From contig CAPQQE010000003.1 in the NCBI GenBank assembly GCA_948687865.1, forward strand, positions 14,340-29,897: a stretch of DNA of 15,558 nt. The letters run 5' to 3'. This document shows positions 13,996 through 15,558 of the stretch, piece after piece; the first letter of the stretch is position 1, and each line of letters begins with the position of its first letter. The notes below the pieces were generated by a model, which saw nothing but the letters and a program-made list of their open reading frames with translations, had not been told where the DNA came from and ran no database searches. The translations under genes and the position numbers were made by a program. This DNA is from an uncultured Bacilli bacterium (GTDB lineage: Bacteria; Bacillota_I; Bacilli_A; RF39; UBA660).

Positions 13996-14738
13996 TTATC
14001 TTTTCTTACATTGATTTTTAGAAATTAAATTAATATCATTACTTACTTCCCAAATCTTACTATTATTCTCTGTATAAAATTCAATGTTACCATCAAAAGA
14101 TTTTATTATACTAATATCAGTATTATTATCTTGTAATAAATAAAAATTTCCATATTCTTTTGCTACTCGAATTAGATCTTCCTTTTGATATGTTTCATCA
14201 TCCACAACTAACACATCTGGATAAGTTTCTTCACAAGTATTATTGTGTGGATAAATTGATATTCCATAAAAGTTTAACCCATCTTCAATATGAAAGTCTG
14301 GATACTCTTCACTACATGGAGTAATTATAATATATCTTGACATAAGTATAGCACCAGCACTAAATCCTAACATAATGTCATTATATTTTTTCAATTCTCC
14401 TAAAATGCCCAATTCTTCACACATCTTTTTTGTTTAAATGGATCACCACCCATTAGCATTACAAAACTAGCACTTTTAATCATTTCTCGAGCTTTATCAT
14501 TGGTTAAATTTGGTGTAATCAAATTAACATTATCAAATTCAATTCCAACATTTTTAAAATGATTCGTAAATACTGGAATATGTTTTGTTTGTGCTTTTTC
14601 AATTTTTTCTGGGCTACCTGGAATATAAACTATACTTTTTGTATCTTTTAATTCAGATTTAAACATTTCTCCTAACCAATGTCCAAATGCATTATCAATA
14701 TCAAAACCACTACAATAATATCTAACCATAATTTTCAC
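13996..14738 (-). pseudogene. Peptidase S51-like (dipeptidase E/type 1 glutamine amidotransferase-like) protein, frameshifted
   Basis: S51 enzymes are cytoplasmic Ser-His peptidases with a class I amidotransferase-like fold. The first frame starts at GTG 14738 (or ATG 14729) and reads MKIMVRYYCSGFDIDN..., with SFVMLMGGDPFKQK near its end, then leaves frame and stops at TAG 14400-14402. The -1 frame from about 14424 continues MCEELGILGELKKYNDIMLG and then FSAGAI with the expected nucleophile Ser. It carries on through SIYPHNNTCEE to TAA at 13996. Adding one A to the six-A run just upstream (minus strand AACAAAAAAGATG) gives one continuous protein of about 247 residues with a KQKKMCEELG junction. 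Mutation, sequencing error or slippage at the A run could explain it. It follows the DUF952 gene by 11 nt, likely in one operon. Confidence 0.8.
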
Positions 14739-14749
14739 ACTATCTAACT

Positions 14750-15118
14750 TTATATTTTTCTTTTAAAACCTTTTATAGCATATTGTTTTAATTCTTCATT
14801 TGGAATCCAAATTTTATTACTACTCCACAAATGAGGATAAACCCCAACTATTGCAGATTCATTTAATAATCCATAAATATGTGGAAATTCAACTCCTTGA
14901 GCATCTTCCCATTTTATTTCTTTATCTACTTTATCAGTATCAATTAATAATAATAATCTTTCTATTTCATCATTTTTAAAATTTGGTGCAACTAGATAAT
15001 AAGTATCTAACTCACTACAATGAATAAATCCAAATTTATTTATACTATTTTGCCCATAAAAACCTGTCTTTATATCATTTTCAAACTCTTCTTTAACAAC
15101 ACTATGAATTATAAATAT
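14750..15118 (-). CDS. DUF952-family protein lacking a standard start codon
   Basis: Small soluble protein of unknown function. The frame begins after an upstream stop and contains GFIHCSELDTYYLVAPNF, LLLLIDTDKVDKEIKWEDAQG and the hallmark FPHIYGLLNESAIVGVYP, which match the DUF952 pattern (FIHCS...vKwE...FPHIYGpL). Length, about 122 residues, is right. No ATG, GTG or TTG starts this frame before the conserved part. A GGAG (15129-15126) sits exactly 7 nt before an ATA codon at 15118-15116, where ATG is expected (reading (M)FIIHSVVKEEF). Either ATA initiates weakly or the start was lost by a G-to-A change. It is followed closely by the broken S51-like gene, consistent with decay of the unit. 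Confidence 0.65.
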   Translation of the reverse strand: MFIIHSVVKEEFENDIKTGFYGQNSINKFGFIHCSELDTYYLVAPNFKNDEIERLLLLIDTDKVDKEIKWEDAQGVEFPHIYGLLNESAIVGVYPHLWSSNKIWIPNEELKQYAIKGFKRKI

Positions 15119-15270
15119 TTTATCACTCCATTCTTAATTAACTTTCTACTAAATATTTTATCACAAATATAGTATATATAAAATAGGTAAAAAAGAATTG
15201 CTATAAAATAGTTCAAACCATACCTAACCAACTAAAAAATTATAACCCGAAATCATCCCTATTTCTTGAT

Positions 15271-15558
15271 TTATGTTTGTCCAAATACTAAATTCATACC
15301 AAATATCATTTCACCATTAGCGGTTGATACATCATAAGGTTCTAGTGTTAATTCTATTTTAACATCGTGTTCTTCACAGTAATTAAGTAGCCAAAAACCA
15401 TCATAATTATTTCTTGTTAATCTATCTACTTTAATCGCAATTAATTTATCTATTTTCTTTGCTTTAATATCTTTTAGTAATCTTTGCATTTCTGGTCTTA
15501 ATAAATCTTTACCAGAATGACCAGCATCGTTATAAATATCAATAATACTATAATTATT
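15271..15558 (-). pseudogene. Large serine recombinase fragment, truncated (5' end outside the window)
   Basis: Part of a site-specific recombinase of the large serine integrase group, used by integrative elements and phages. The visible 95 codons read DIYNDAGHSGKDLLRPEMQ, KIDKLIAIKVDRLTRNNYDG and YDVSTANGEMIFGMNLVFGQ, the second part of the resolvase-type catalytic domain. The Arg pair in KVDRLTR belongs to the active site; the catalytic Ser lies beyond base 15558. After FGQT comes TAA (15271-15273), where intact relatives continue with an RERKE-like helix and several hundred residues of DNA-binding zinc-ribbon domain. The protein is thus cut right after the catalytic domain and very probably inactive, marking a decayed mobile element. 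Confidence 0.85.

Noticed and set aside
1..15558. Mycoplasma-type code (TGA as Trp)
   Set aside because: Trp is encoded by TGG in many genes and TGA ends the SWIM-protein gene in front of a terminator.

Overview
The window is very AT-rich DNA that reads in the standard bacterial code: TGG encodes Trp, TGA ends the SWIM-protein gene, and nearly all other intact genes end in TAA. Strong AGGAGG-type ribosome binding sites, A-rich codon use with AGA for Arg, and a flavin-reductase/rubredoxin fusion typical of strict anaerobes suggest a low-GC anaerobic Bacillota (clostridial or Erysipelotrichia/Tenericutes-like, probably gut). No rRNA, tRNA, CRISPR array or intact insertion sequence was seen.

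Layout. (1) 2-3378, + strand: the 3'-terminal part of a Y-family DNA polymerase with a clamp-binding motif, a small gene cut by an in-frame TAG, and tex. (2) 3420-5715: an N-terminally extended short-chain dehydrogenase on +, facing across a two-way terminator a minus-strand pair (flavin reductase-rubredoxin, then a FabG-like dehydrogenase). (3) 5783-7312, - strand: an EamA/DMT transporter whose promoter, ribosome site and start codon lie in a 12-bp inverted repeat; a pyridoxamine-oxidase-like gene with an amber stop at codon 10; and a possible gene remnant. (4) 7337-9307, +: a three-gene unit behind a near-consensus promoter: an unrecognised 117-aa protein, a radical SAM enzyme and a TTG-initiated GNAT with a Cys-rich tail. 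(5) 9446-10725, -: a possible HhH-GPD DNA glycosylase whose stop overlaps the start of a DUF84/YjjX-type inosine/xanthosine triphosphatase, together a plausible purine-damage unit. (6) 11035-13367, +: a small SWIM zinc-finger protein, a YhcG/DUF1016 PD-(D/E)XK nuclease-like protein and a CYTH protein with an altered signature. (7) 13456-15558: a decayed region with a frameshifted small gene, a more GC-rich block of hairpins ending in a clear minus-strand terminator, a frameshifted S51 peptidase-like gene, a DUF952 gene with no normal start codon, and a serine recombinase stopped soon after its catalytic domain. This looks like the worn edge of an integrated element.

The most system-like novelty candidate is the 117-aa/radical SAM/GNAT cassette. 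The glycosylase + ITPase pair is the best functional inference. The second theme is gene decay: two in-frame ambers, at least two homopolymer frameshifts and one lost start codon. An alternative reading of the ambers as recoded codons is recorded as a weaker hypothesis.
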